Source: Streptomyces thinghirensis (lineage in GTDB: Bacteria; Actinomycetota; Actinomycetia; Streptomycetales; Streptomycetaceae). Taken from it: 64,000 bases of DNA. Location of the stretch: positions 11,716-75,715 of the forward strand of contig JAKFGP010000060.1 of assembly GCA_021502835.1 (NCBI GenBank), given 5' to 3'. Of the stretch, positions 12,856 through 22,544 are shown in pieces. The translations under genes and the position numbers were made by a program. Position 1 is the first letter of the stretch, and every line of letters begins with the position of its first letter. Under the pieces are notes generated by a model that made no database searches, was not told the DNA's origin, and saw only the letters and a program-made list of their open reading frames with translations.

Positions 12856-14356
12856 GTGGCAGGTCAGTTCGACCTGTCCGATCGCCAGCGCTACCGCGAG
12901 AAGCTCCAGCGGTGCCTGACGGGTCTGGAGCGACTTCTGGCGGAGAAGCGGTTCGACCGCCCGAAGAACCTGATGGGGCTGGAGATCGAATTGAACCTCG
13001 TCGGTGCCGACGGGATGCCGAAAATGTTGAATGCGCAAGTCCTGGAGCGCATCGCGAGCCGTGACTTCCAAACAGAACTCGCCATGTTCAACCTGGAAGT
13101 CAACATCGCTCCACACCGGCTGGGCGGCCGGGTATTCGACCGTCTGGCCGAGGAGATCCGTACGTCGCTGGCGTATGCGGACCGCAAGGCCGGCGAGGTC
13201 GACGCGGGAATCGCGATGATCGGCATTCTGCCGACGCTGGACCGGGACGACCTGGTCTCGTCCAATCTCTCCGCCGTCGACCGCTACGCCCTCCTCAACG
13301 AGCAGATCGTGGCCGCCCGCGGCGAGGACTTCACCCTCGACATCGAGGGTGTCGAGCGCCTGACCTGCACCTCCAAGTCCATCGCCCCGAGGCCGCCTGC
13401 ACCTCGGTGCAGTTGCACCTCCAGGTCACCCCGGACCGCTTCGCCGACGTGTGGAACGCGGCCCAGGCGGTCACCGCCGCGCAGATCGCCGTCGGCGCCA
13501 ACGCGCCCTTCCTGTTCGGCCGCGAGCTGTGGCGGGAGTCGCGGCCCCCGCTGTTCCAGCAGTCCACCGACACGCGCCCGCCCGAACTCCAGGCCCAGGG
13601 CGTCCGGCCGCGCACCTGGTTCGGCGAGCGGTGGGTGACCTCGGCGTACGATCTGTTCGAGGAGAACCGGCGCTATTTCCCGGCGCTGCTCCCGATCTGC
13701 GACGACGAGGACCCGCTGGAGGTCCTGGACGCGGGCGGCGTGCCCTCGCTCTCGAACTCGTCCTGCACAACGGCACCGTCTACCGCTGGAACCGCCCGGT
13801 CTACGACATCGCCGACGGCGTCCCACATCTGCGCGTGGAGAACCGCGTCCTGCCCGCCGGGCCCACCGTCACCGACGTCATCGCCAACGCGGCCTTCTAC
13901 TACGGCGTCGTGCGCGCGCTCGCCGAGGAGCCGAGGCCGCTGTGGACCCGGCTGCCGTTCGAGGCCGCCGCCGCCAACTTCGAGGCGGCGTGCCGGCACG
14001 GCATCGACGCCCGTTTCGAGTGGCCCAGGCGCGGCCGGCTCGGCGGCACCACCGAGGTCGACGCCGCCGTCCTCGTACGCGACGAACTGCTGCCGCTCGC
14101 CGAGGCCGGTCTCGACGCGTGGGGCGTGGAGCCCGCCGACCGGGACCTGTACCTCGGCGTGATCGAGGAGCGGTGCCGGCGCCGGGTCAACGGCGCGTCC
14201 TGGCAGGCGGCCACGTTCCACCGGGCGCTGGAGGCCGGCCTGTCCCGGGAGGCCGCGCTGGCCGCCACGACCCGCCGTTACGTCGAGCTCATGCGCGAGG
14301 GCGACCCCGTGCACCTGTGGCCGGTGGGCCTGCCGGAGCCGGCGCCGCTGGGCTGA
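12856..14356 (+). CDS. Glutamate-cysteine ligase family (GCS2) protein
   Basis: About 500 residues of the GCS2/carboxylate-amine ligase family, which makes gamma-glutamyl amides with ATP. It contains the acidic metal/ATP-binding segment KNLMGLEIELNLVGADGMPK, the ELAMFNLEVNIAP motif, SVQLHLQVTPDRFADVWNAA, GANAPFLFGRELW and LPAGPTVTDVIANAAFYYG. Breaks lie near 13388 and 13752. The GTG start has GGAGAAGG seven bases upstream. Actinomycetes use mycothiol rather than glutathione, so the product is uncertain; an EgtA-like gamma-Glu-Cys role is possible but the substrate is unknown. Confidence 0.85.
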
Positions 14357-14491
14357 GACCCGGCGGGGCCGGGGAAGGGCCGGGCGGGGGTGGCGACCGT
14401 ACCGGCGCCGGGCCGCGCCGGGGCGCCCCCCGCCGCGCGTCGCCTCATACTGATCGGGCAAGCTGTGACGTCCAGCTGGAGGCAGGTGTGG

Positions 14492-15295
14492 ATGGCGGAG
14501 GCGGGCCCGGTGGACGATTCGTTCCCTCAGAAGCTTCAGGAGCGGCTCCCGCGACGGGTCCTGCGTGACGAGACGCTGCTCGTCCTGGCGTTGTCGCTCG
14601 GCGCCAGCGGGTGTCCGCCTCATCAGCTTCATCGGCTCGGTCACCCGGCCCGGCGGGCTCAAGGACCAGGCGGCCACCCTCAACGCCTCCGCCGCGCCCG
14701 GCCGTCCCTGGCTGGACCTGGCCTGGCAGCTCTTCGGGATCACCACGGCGCTCGTCCCCGTCGCCCTGGTCGCGCACTTCCTGCTGCGGGAGGGAAGCGG
14801 CCTGCGCGCCCTCGGTTTCGACCGCACCCGTCCGTGGCCGGACCTGGGCGCGGCGCTGTCGTCGCCGCCGTCATCGGCAGCACCGGTATCGCCTTCTACC
14901 TGGCCGCCCGGGGCCTCGGCTTCAACCTCACCGTGGTGCCCGAGGCCCTGCCCGAGGTGTGGTGGAAGTACCCCGTACTGATCCTCTCGGCGGTGCAGAA
15001 CTCCGTCCTGGAGGAGGTCATCGTCGTCGGCTACCTGCTGCGCCGGCTCGACCAGCTCGGCTGGAGCCCGGGCGCGTCGCTCGCGGCCAGTTCGGTGCTG
15101 CGCGGCTCGTACCACCTCTATCAGGGCATCGGCGGCTTCATCGGCAACATGGTGATGGGCGTCGTGTTCGTGTACCTGTACCGCCGGTGGGGGCGCTGGG
15201 TCCGCTGGTGGTGGCGCACCTCGCTGCTCGACATCGGTGCCTTCGTGGGCTACGCGCTGCTGGCCGGGAAGGTGGACTGGCTGCCGACGGCGTGA
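14492..15295 (+). CDS. CPBP family intramembrane metalloprotease
   Basis: Multi-span membrane protein of the CAAX-protease/bacteriocin-processing (Rce1-like) family. The catalytic motifs are EEVIVVGYLLRRL, a Tyr-His helix in SSVLRGSYHLYQGIGGFIGN, and HSLLDIGAF after correcting a break near 15205. At least five hydrophobic segments are visible. Frame changes also occur near 14605 and 14862. The ATG at 14492 lies nine bases after GGAGG; a GTG two codons earlier is too close to it. The substrate is unknown. It follows the GCS2-family gene on the same strand. Confidence 0.82.
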   Translation: MAEAGPVDDSFPQKLQERLPRRVLRDETLLVLALSLGASGCPPHQLHRLGHPARRAQGPGGHPQRLRRARPSLAGPGLAALRDHHGARPRRPGRALPAAGGKRPARPRFRPHPSVAGPGRGAVVAAVIGSTGIAFYLAARGLGFNLTVVPEALPEVWWKYPVLILSAVQNSVLEEVIVVGYLLRRLDQLGWSPGASLAASSVLRGSYHLYQGIGGFIGNMVMGVVFVYLYRRWGRWVRWWWRTSLLDIGAFVGYALLAGKVDWLPTA

Positions 15296-15345
15296 CGGGG
15301 AGGGACGACGGGCAGCCTGCCGCGTCCCCTCCACCCTGCCGGGGC

Positions 15346-16152
15346 CTAGGCCAGCAGCTCACCCTCGATCACCGTCACCGCGCGCCCGCTCAGCAGCGTG
15401 CGCTCGCCGCGCAGCTCCGTACGGACCCGGCCGGAGCGGGGCGAGGCCTGCATCCCGGTGAGGCAGGGGCAGCCGAGGCGCTCGGACCAGAAGGGCGCGA
15501 GGGCCGTGTGAGGCGCTGCCGGTGACCGGGTCCTCGTCGATGCCGACGTTGGGGAAGAAGCAGCGGGAGACGTAGTCGTAGCCGCGGCCGCGTCCTCCGC
15601 ACGGGCGGTGGCGATGATGCCGCGCTCGGAGTACGCGGCCAGCGCCTTGTGGTCGGGGGTCAGGCCGCGGACCGTCTTCTCGTCGGCGACCTCGACCAGC
15701 AGGTCCCCGATGTCCGGCCCGGTGTCCAGGACCGCGAGGGCTCGGTCCCCAGGGCCTCGGCGACGCCCTTCGGGGCCTCGACCGGGGTGAGCGGCGCGGT
15801 GGGGAAGTCCAGGGTGATCGAGCCGTCCTCGTCCGGCGTCGCGACGAGGACGCCACTGCGGGTGGCGAACCGCACCGCCCCGCGTGGGCGCCGGTGGTGT
15901 GCAGGATGTGGGCAGTGGCGAGCGTCGCGTGGCCGCACATCGCGACCTCGGTGGCCGGGGTGAACCAGCGCAGCGCCCAGTCGGCCTCGCCGCCCTCGGG
16001 CAGGCGGTGGGCGAACGCGGTCTCGGCGTGGTTGACCTCCAAGGCGACCTGCTGGAGCCGGTCGTCGTCCGGGAAGGCGTCGAGGGCAGGACCCCGGCGG
16101 GGTTGCCGGCGAAGGGCCGGTCGGTGAAGGCGTCGACGATTCGGATGCGCAT
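15346..16152 (-). CDS. PhzF family isomerase-fold protein
   Basis: About 265 residues with the diaminopimelate-epimerase-like PhzF fold. Family signs are MRIRIVDAFTDRPFAGNPAG, NHAETAF with the catalytic-type Glu, WFTPATEVAMCGHATLA, and IDEDPVTGSAH near the C-terminus. Breaks occur at about 16090, 15890, 15745, 15590 and 15510. No other phenazine gene is nearby, so this is more likely one of the widespread stand-alone PhzF homologues than part of a phenazine pathway. It is divergent from the PadR gene. Confidence 0.88.
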   Translation of the reverse strand: MRIRIVDAFTDRPFAGNPAGVLPSTPSRTTTGSSRSPWRSTTPRPRSPTACPRAARPTGRCAGSPRPPRSRCAATRRSPLPTSCTPPAPTRGGAVRHPQWRPRRDAGRGRLDHPGLPHRAAHPGRGPEGRRRGPGDRALAVLDTGPDIGDLLVEVADEKTVRGLTPDHKALAAYSERGIIATARAEDAAAATTTSPAASSPTSASTRTRSPAAPHTALAPFWSERLGCPCLTGMQASPRSGRVRTELRGERTLLSGRAVTVIEGELLA

Positions 16153-16291
16153 GCCCCGACGCTGGACGGTCCACGAATCCAGCGGACCAAGGCCAATTCG
16201 CGAGATCTGGACCGGATTTCCCGCCGGGCGGTCACGACGACGACTCGTCGGCGGAGGCGGTACCGGGAGGGCTTGTCCGGTCGATACGTTC

Positions 16292-16322
16292 CGATATATC
16301 GTTGAAGTATCGCGATTGATAC
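16292..16322. promoter_or_regulatory. Candidate PadR operator: two adjacent inverted repeats
   Basis: CGATATATCG at 16292-16301 is a perfect palindrome and GTATC-N6-GATAC at 16307-16322 is an inverted repeat. Both lie in an AT-richer patch 35-65 bases upstream of the PadR-family gene. Autoregulation through such sites is typical of PadR proteins; binding here is inference. Confidence 0.5.
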
Positions 16323-16355
16323 GCGACCGATCAAAGACTGGATGGAGTGATGGCG

Positions 16356-16998
16356 ATGCGTAACCACGGATACGAGCGTGGACACGGTGGACACGGCCAC
16401 GGAGAGGGTGGCCCCTTCGGTCACGGCGGCTTCGACGGCCGGCGCGCGGCCTTCGGTCCCTTCGGGCCGGGCGGCCCCGGTGGTGGTGGCCCCGGCGGTC
16501 CTTCGGGCCGGGATTCAGTCATGGAGGGCCCTGGGGAGGCGCGGACGCGGCGGTCCCAGGAGGCGCGGCGCGGCGACGTGCGGGCGTCGATCCTGGCCCT
16601 GCTGAAGGACCGGCCGATGCACGGCTACGAGATGATCCAGGAGATCGCCGAGCGCAGCGGCGGGGCGTGGAAGCCCAGCCCCGGTTCGGTGTACCCACCC
16701 CTCCAGTTGCTGGAGGACGAGGTCTGATCGCCAGAGAGCGAGGGCGGCAGAAGCTGTTCGCGCTCACCGATGCGGGCCGGACCGCGGCCGGGGAAGGCCC
16801 CGGAGGCTCCCTGGGAAGAGGCCTCGCGGGGCGTCGACTGGGAGGCCCCTGAACGACATCCGGCAGGCCGGCTTCGGCCTGATGGAGGCCTTCGGCCAGG
16901 TCTGGAAACCGGCAGCAAAGAACAGCGGGAGGAAGGCGCTCGCCGTCATCGGTGACGCCCGCAAGAAGCTGTACCTGATCCTCGCCGACGAGGACTGA
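16356..16998 (+). CDS. PadR family transcriptional regulator with Gly/His-rich N-terminus
   Basis: About 210 residues. The first 60 are low-complexity Gly/His/Pro (HGYERGHGGHGHGEGG), followed by a PadR winged helix: RRGDVRASILALLKDRPMHG, YEMIQEIAERSGGAWKPSPG, SVYPPLQLLED. The C-terminal dimerisation helices end in DARKKLYLILADED. Breaks near 16725 and 16850 must be corrected. The ATG at 16356 is eight bases after GGAG; alternatives lie two or three codons upstream. The His-rich tail could bind metal. PadR proteins usually repress exporters or stress genes; the target is not evident apart from its own promoter. Confidence 0.85.
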
Positions 16999-17102
16999 CC
17001 CGGTACGGCCGTCGTCGTGAGGTGCCCTGCGGGTGATCCGCGGGGCACCTTCGCGTGTGGCGTGACCGGTCGACCCATGTCGGTCGAACGCTCTCGGCCC
17101 GC

Positions 17103-17419
17103 TCAGTCGACCCGCCGTATCACCGCCGCGTCGAAGAGGTCCCACGCGCGCGGGAAGGCGCTCTCCTCGTGGCAGTGCCGCGCCTCCCAGAACAGGTCGG
17201 CGAGCGGCGCCTCGCCGGGGCGCACACCGGTACACGTACTGCCTGCCGTCGACCGCCGGCCAGGGCCACGAGCCAGCACCTGCTCCTCGTCTCGTGTTGG
17301 ACCCGCGACGGCACGCTTCGGTTGCCCGAAGGAGGCGCGTGGCAAGGGGGCGCGCGCCCGGCGGGGCGAAACGGCTTGATCTCATCCGCAAGCGAGAGAT
17401 TCCGGCCCGGTGCGTCCAC
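17103..17419 (-). CDS. Hypothetical protein, about 100 aa
   Basis: A weakly supported gene. The C-terminal part, EAPLADLFWEARHCHEESAF followed by PRAWDLFDAAVIRRVD, looks like a real amphipathic helical protein with good codon bias, and upstream RQYVYRCAPGEAPLA joins it after a one-base correction near 17230. The N-terminus (possibly MDAPGRNLSLADEIKPF) is uncertain. No family is recognised. Confidence 0.4.
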
Positions 17420-17488
17420 TCCGCGTGGGACGCGAAGATGCTTCCCTCGGGGATGACCCGCTCTGGAGATGCTGATGGGCTAGGGGAT

Positions 17489-18024
17489 GTGCAACCCCGT
17501 ATCCCCCGGCAGTCGGCCGGCGAGCAAAACGGCCGGCGCCCGGACGGCACCGATCTCGATGCCCGGTTCAGCGAGAACTGGCATCCGTGGTCATCGGCGC
17601 CCGCCGTAGAGCGGTGCGGGACGGCGACCGGCAGATCGACACGGCCCATCTGCTGCACTCCTCCTCGAGTACGACCCCGATGCCCGCGCCGTCCTGGGCG
17701 AGGGCCCCCAGGTCGTCCGGCTGCTCGGCTACCTCGTGCAGCGCAGCATCGGCTACGGCCTGCGCTGGCAGAGCACCGTGGAGGACTCCGGCGCCGTACC
17801 CGTGGTGACCGGAGGTGCCGGCTTCTCGCCGCTGGCCGCCGCGGCCATGGGGCTGCCTGCGCCCGTGCCGCCCGGCGCGGGTGGACCGGGCCTGCGGTGT
17901 CGACCTGCTCGCGGCCCTCGTCACGGACCCGCAGGCACGTGCCGTCGAGGTGCTCGGCCGTGCCGGCGTCGAGCCGCGCACGGTGCTCGCCCGCGTGGAG
18001 AACCACTTCGAGCCGACACCGTGA
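17489..18024 (+). CDS. Clp N-terminal (R) domain protein without an ATPase domain
   Basis: About 178 residues. After restoring one G near 17577 it reads as two Clp-N repeats: VVIGARRRAVRDGDRQIDTA-HLLHS with a second half VDLLAALVTDPQARAVEVLG. These repeats are the substrate/adaptor-binding domain of ClpA/ClpC, but no AAA+ module or Walker motif follows, and the gene ends at 18024. Further breaks occur near 17660, 17840 and 17880. The start is taken as GTG at 17489 (an overlapping ATG at 17487 is in another frame). A regulatory or adaptor role in proteolysis is inferred only. Confidence 0.75.
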
Positions 18025-18142
18025 ACCCTGAACCCTGAACCCGAAGCCCCGTCCCCGAAGCCGGGGCCGGCCCGGCCGTCCAGTCGGTGAGACAGGTGTC
18101 ATTGGGGGTGACGGTCATGTCGTCCCCTGTCATCATGTGCCG

Positions 18143-19137
18143 GTGCATACGTCTGACGGTGCTCGCGGCCGTCGCGGCAAGGGCGCCGGGCTCGGCCTGG
18201 CGCTCGCGTCCGCGGTCGCCTTCGGAGGGTCCGGGGTGCGGCCAAACCGCTGATCGAGGCGGGACTCGACCCGCTCCACGTGGTGTGGCTGCAGGTGGCC
18301 GGCGCGGCCCTGGTCATGCTGCCGCTCGCCGTGCGCCACCGCGCGCTGCTGCGCCGACGGCCCGGGCTGCTCGCCGGCTTCCGGGTTGCTGGCCGTCGCG
18401 GGTGTCCAGGCCTGCTACTTCGCCGCGATCTCCCGCATCCCCGTCGGCGTCGCGCTGCTCGTCGAGTACCTGGCGCCCGCGCTGGTCCTCGGCTGGGTGC
18501 GGTTCGTGCAGCGGCGGCCGGTGACGCGGGCGGCGGCGCTCGGCGTGGTCCTCGCGGTCGGTGGACTCGCCTGTGTCGTGGAGGTCTGGTCGGGGCTGGG
18601 CTTCGACGCCCTCGGACTGCTCCTCGCGCTCGGCGCCGCCTGCTGCCAGGTCGGCTACTTCGTCCTGTCCGACCAGGGCGGCGACGCCGGCGACGAGGCG
18701 CCCGACCCGCTCGGCGTCATCGCCTACGGCCTGCTCGTCGGGGCCGCCGTGCTCACCGTCGTCGCCCGCCCTGGTCGATGGACTGGTCCCTCCTCACCCA
18801 CGATGTCCCCATGGACGGCACACCCGTCGCCGCCGCTCTGCTGCTGGCCTGGATCGTGCTCATCGCCACGGTCCTCGCCTACGTCACCGGCATCGTCGCC
18901 GTGCGCCGCCTGTCCCCGCAGGTCGCGGGCGTCGTGGCCTGCCTCGAAGCGGTCATCGCGACCGTCCTGGCCTGGGTGCTGCTCGGCGAGCACCTCTCCG
19001 CCCCGCAGATCATCGGCGGCGTGGTGGTCCTGGTGGGCGCCTTCATCGCCCAGTCGTCGACGCCGGCGAAGGGCTCGCGGACCCGGTGGCGAGCGGTGGG
19101 CCCGAGGGAGTTGTCCAGCAGGGGAACGGCGACCTAG
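18143..19137 (+). CDS. EamA/DMT family small-molecule exporter (copy 1)
   Basis: Ten-span drug/metabolite transporter of the RhtA/EamA type. It carries two EamA repeats; the first starts GLGLALASAVAFGGSG and includes the typical ACYFAAISRIPVGVALLVEY, and the second ends LEAVIATVLAWVLLGEHLSA. Corrected length is about 330 residues. Breaks occur near 18232, 18385 and 18775. The GTG at 18143 has no ribosome site, so a leaderless message is possible. Members export amino acids, purines or antibiotics; the substrate cannot be assigned. Confidence 0.85.
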
Positions 19138-19327
19138 GGTACCGATCATGCATTCCGACGCACTCGTCCTCCCGCCTCCGACCGCCTGAGAGGCGGGCCC
19201 TCCGATCAGCCCGGCGCGCTGCCGCCGGGCCGGACGATGCTGCCCGCAGACGCAGTCCCCGCGCTCCCGGTTCCTCCGGGGCCGCTTCGAACTTCCGCGC
19301 CCTGTGCGCGTCTGCGGAGAAGAACTC

Positions 19328-20270
19328 GTGTCGAATGCCGTCTCAGGCCTGCCCGTCGGGCGTGGCCTCCTCTATCTGATCGTCGCCGGTGTCGCCTGGG
19401 GCACCGCCGGTGCCGCCGCCTCGCTGGTCTACCGGGCCAGCGACATGGGGCCCGTCGCCCTGTCGTTCTGGCGTTGCGCGGCCGGGCTCGTCCTGCTGCT
19501 CGCCGTCCGTCCGCTGCGTCGGCCCGCACGCCCGGCCGTGCGCGCGAGCCGTTCGGCCAGCAAGGCGCTGCGGGCCGTCGTCACGGGCCTCGGCCTCGCG
19601 ATGTTCCAGACCGCCTACTTCGCCGCGGTGCAGTCCACCGGGCTCGCCGTGGCCACCATCGTCACCCTCGGCGCCGGCCCGGTGCTGATCGCACTCGGCG
19701 CGCGCCTCGCCCTCGGGGAGCACCTTGGCCGGGGCGGGGCCGCCGCCGTGGTCGGAGCGCTCGCCGGGCTCGTGGTGCTCGTGCTCGGCGACGGAAGCAC
19801 GACGGTCCGCGTGTCGGGCGTACTGCTCGCGCTGCTGTCCGCGGCCGGGTACTCGGCGATGACCCTGCTCACCCGCTGGTGGGGGCGCGGCGGCGGGGCG
19901 GACGCCGCCAGTACGTCCGTCGGGGCGTTCGCCGTCACCAGTCTGTACATGCTGCCGCTCGCTCGCGGAGGGCTTGCTGCCGCACGCCGACGAGCCGGTC
20001 CGGCTGCTGTGGCTGCTGGCCTACGTCGCCGCGGTCCCGACCGCCCTCGCCTATGGGCTCTACTTCGCCGGCGCGGCCGTCGTCCGGTCCGCCACCGTCT
20101 CCGTGATCATGCTGCTGGAGCCGGTCAGCGCGGCGGCGTTGGCCGTCCTGCTGCTCGGCGAGCACCTCACCGCGGCGACGCTGGCCGGAACACTGCTGAT
20201 GCTCGGCTCGGTCGCGGGGCTCGCGGTGGCGGAGACCCGGCAGGCACGGACACGGCCCGTGCCGGCGTGA
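19328..20270 (+). CDS. EamA/DMT family exporter (copy 2)
   Basis: Second EamA transporter, about 313 residues with ten hydrophobic segments. Typical stretches are [40 protein letters not shown] and the C-terminal repeat [20 protein letters not shown] plus EHLTA. One base is off near 19970. The GTG at 19328 follows GGAGAAG by five bases. It shares the fold of copy 1 about 190 bases upstream but diverges in sequence, so it is not a recent duplicate. A terminator follows. Confidence 0.87.
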
Positions 20271-20274
20271 CGGC

Positions 20275-20301
20275 GGGGGCCTCTCGACGAGAGAGGCCCC
20301 C
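20275..20301 (+). terminator. Hairpin terminator after the second EamA gene
   Basis: GGGGGCCTCTC pairs perfectly with GAGAGGCCCCC around a GACGA loop, starting four bases after the stop codon. Confidence 0.85.
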
Positions 20302-20464
20302 TCCCCGCAGGGCAGGGGCCGTCTTCGGGTGCCTCGCCCGCCGCCGCGCGGCCCGCGTGGAGCCGCCCTCCGGCTGGAAGTGGCCTAACCGGCGGCCGGG
20401 CAGGCCGGCCTTCTCGGCCGGGTCGTCCACGAGACGGGCGGCGCGTCCCGGGGACGGACCAGGA

Positions 20465-21169
20465 TCACGGGGCCGAGAGGTAGTCGGGCAGCTTCGTCCC
20501 GGCGTCCAGGCCCGGGTCGGGACCGGGGGCGTCGTACCCCTTGCGCAGCGGGACCAGGCCGGCCCAGTGGGGGAGGGCGAGGTCCTCCGGCTCGTCGTTC
20601 ACGCCGCCGGTGCGGAGCTTGGCGGAGACCTCGTCCAGGTCGAGGCGGATCACGGCGGTGGCGGCCAGCTCCTTCTTGTCGGCCGGCCGGGAGTCGGCGG
20701 AGCGGCCGGGTACGACGTGGTCGACCAGGGCGTCCAGGGCCGTGCGCCCTCCTCCGGGTCCGTCACCTCGTACGCGGTGCCGTGCACCACCACCGACCGG
20801 TAGTTGATCGAGTGGTGGAAGGCCGAGCAGGCCAGCACCAGCGCGTCCACGTGCGTCACCGTCAGACACACCGGCAGGCCCGGGTCGGCCGCGCCCGTCA
20901 TCCGCAGCGGGCGGGAGCCCGTCGAGCCGTGCACGTAGAGCCGATCGCCCACCCGGCCGTAGAGCGTCGGCAGCACCACCGGGGAGCCGTCGCGGACGAA
21001 GCCGAGATGGCAGACGTAGCCCTCGTCGAGTATCGAGTGCACCAGCTCCTTGTCGTAGGAGGCCCGGTCGGGGGAGCGGGTGGGGACGGTGCGGGTCGGT
21101 GGGCGTGTAGGCGGTGGCGGGCTGCGACGGCGGCTGCGTGCGTGTGGTCCCCTGCATGGCGCTCTCCAT
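20465..21169 (-). CDS. Pyridoxamine 5'-phosphate oxidase family (split-barrel) flavoprotein
   Basis: About 230 residues with a split beta-barrel that binds flavin or B6 compounds. Visible: [67 protein letters not shown] and [18 protein letters not shown]. Breaks occur near 21090 and 20745. The listed ATG (21169) lacks a ribosome site; a second ATG four codons in, at 21157, is preceded by GGAGAG and may be the true start. It is divergent from a MocR regulator and shares an operator-like palindrome with it, so it is a likely regulatory target. Confidence 0.85.
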   Translation of the reverse strand: MESAMQGTTRTQPPSQPATAYTPTDPHRPHPLPRPGLLRQGAGALDTRRGLRLPSRLRPRRLPGGAADALRPGGRSALRARLDGLPPAADDGRGRPGPAGVSDGDARGRAGAGLLGLPPLDQLPVGGGARHRVRGDGPGGGRTALDALVDHVVPGRSADSRPADKKELAATAVIRLDLDEVSAKLRTGGVNDEPEDLALPHWAGLVPLRKGYDAPGPDPGLDAGTKLPDYLSAP

Positions 21170-21185
21170 TGCACTAGTGCATAAT
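21170..21185. promoter_or_regulatory. Palindromic operator and overlapping divergent -10 boxes for the MocR/flavoprotein pair
   Basis: TGCACTAGTGCA at 21170-21181 is a perfect palindrome in a 23-base gap. It overlaps CATAAT (21180-21185) on the plus strand, seven bases before the MocR GTG, and GATTAT on the minus strand. The spacing suggests a leaderless MocR message and mutually exclusive promoters. Confidence 0.55.
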
Positions 21186-21192
21186 CGCTTTT

Positions 21193-22526
21193 GTGCTGGG
21201 AAGTATCGGATCTGGGGCGGGGCGCAGCTGAGATTTCCGCGAGCGTCGAGCGTGCGGTGGCCTCAGAGAACTGGAGCCGGGGCAACCGCTGCCGCCGATG
21301 AGGAGCTGGCGGAGCGGCTCGGGGTGAACCGGAACACCGTGGCCGCCGCCTACCGCACCCTGCGCGAGCGCGGGGTCATCGAGACGGCCGGGCGCCGGGG
21401 CAGCCGGGTGCGCTCGAAACCGGCCACCACGGGGCGCGAGTTCATCCGGGTCGAGGTGCCGGAGGGCGTGCGCGACGTGTCCGACGGCAATCCGGACCCG
21501 GCGCTGCTGCCCGTGCTCGGACCGGTGTTCGCCGCGGCGGCGCGAAGAGGGCGACCGTGGAGCCCGTCCTGTGCGGGCACGCGCCGTGGAACCGGAACTG
21601 GTGCGCCTCGCACGCGCCGGACTGGACGCCGACGGGGTGCCGGACGGACCCGTGGCCGTCGTCCGGCTCGCTGAACGCCATGGAACGGGTGCTGGCGGCC
21701 CACCCTCAAACCTGGCGACGCCGTCGCCGTCGAGGACCCGGGCTGGGGCAGCCTCCTGGACCTCGTCCCGCGCTCGGCCTGCGCACGGTCGCCGTCGGCG
21801 TCGACGACGAGGGGCCGCTGCCCGACGACGTACGGCGGGTCCTCGCGGCCGGCGCCCGCGCCCTGGTCGTCACGGACCGCGCGTAGAACCCGACAGGCGC
21901 GCGGTGAGCGCCACGCGCGCGCGTGCCCTGCGGTCCATGCTGCGCGAGCACCGCGGACGCTGCTGGTGGAGGACGACCACGGCCGCCGCATCGTCGACCT
22001 GCCCCTGCACCCCCTCGCCGGTACGACGCACAGCTGGGCGTTCGTCCGCTCGGCCGCCAAGGCGTACGGCCCCGACCTGCGCCTCGCCGTGCATCACCGG
22101 GGACGCCGTCACGCTGGACCGGGTGCGCGGGCGGCAGCGGCTGGGCCCCGGCTGGGTCAGCCGCATCACCCAGCGGGCCGTGGCCCGGCTGTGGGCGGAC
22201 GGCTCCGTGGACGCGCACGCGGTGGCGTCTGCGTACGGGCGGCGCCGGGACGCCCTGCTCGGCGCCCTCGCGGAGCGCGGGATCGCCGCGTACGGGCGCA
22301 GCGGCATGAACGTGTGGATCCCGGTGCCGGACGAGACCGGCGCCGTCGCCCGGCTGCTACACGCCGGGCGGGCCGTCGCCCCCGGCGCCCGCTTCCGCCT
22401 GAGCGCCCCGCCCGGTATCCGCGTCACCGTCTCGACGCTCGACGGAGCGGGGACGCCGGCCCTCTGGCGGACGCGGTCGCGGCGGCGGTGGGGCCGGGGG
22501 CGGGGGCCGCTGCGGAGCTTGTCTGA
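21193..22526 (+). CDS. MocR family regulator: GntR winged helix fused to an aminotransferase-like domain
   Basis: About 440 residues. The N-terminal GntR helix-turn-helix contains ELAERLGVNRNTVAAAYRTL and RERGVIETAGRRGSRV. The rest is a fold-type I aminotransferase domain with GSLNAMERVLAAHLKPGDAV, VEDPGWGS, VVTDRAQNPTGAAVS and the probable PLP-lysine region SAAKAYGPDLRLA. Breaks occur near 21210, 21545, 21670, 21710, 21890, 21955, 22095 and 22460. MocR proteins sense PLP or amino compounds and often control a divergent gene, here the split-barrel flavoprotein. The start is a GTG only seven bases from a -10-like element. Confidence 0.87.
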
Positions 22527-22544
22527 CGCGTGGGTCCGCCCGCG

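Noticed and set aside
13673..15334. A 553-codon minus-strand open frame opposite the GCS2 and CPBP genes
   Set aside because: Antisense shadow of clearly recognisable plus-strand proteins.
15346..16152. Phenazine biosynthesis cluster suggested by PhzF
   Set aside because: No phzA/B/C/D/E/G homologues nearby; stand-alone PhzF-fold proteins are common.
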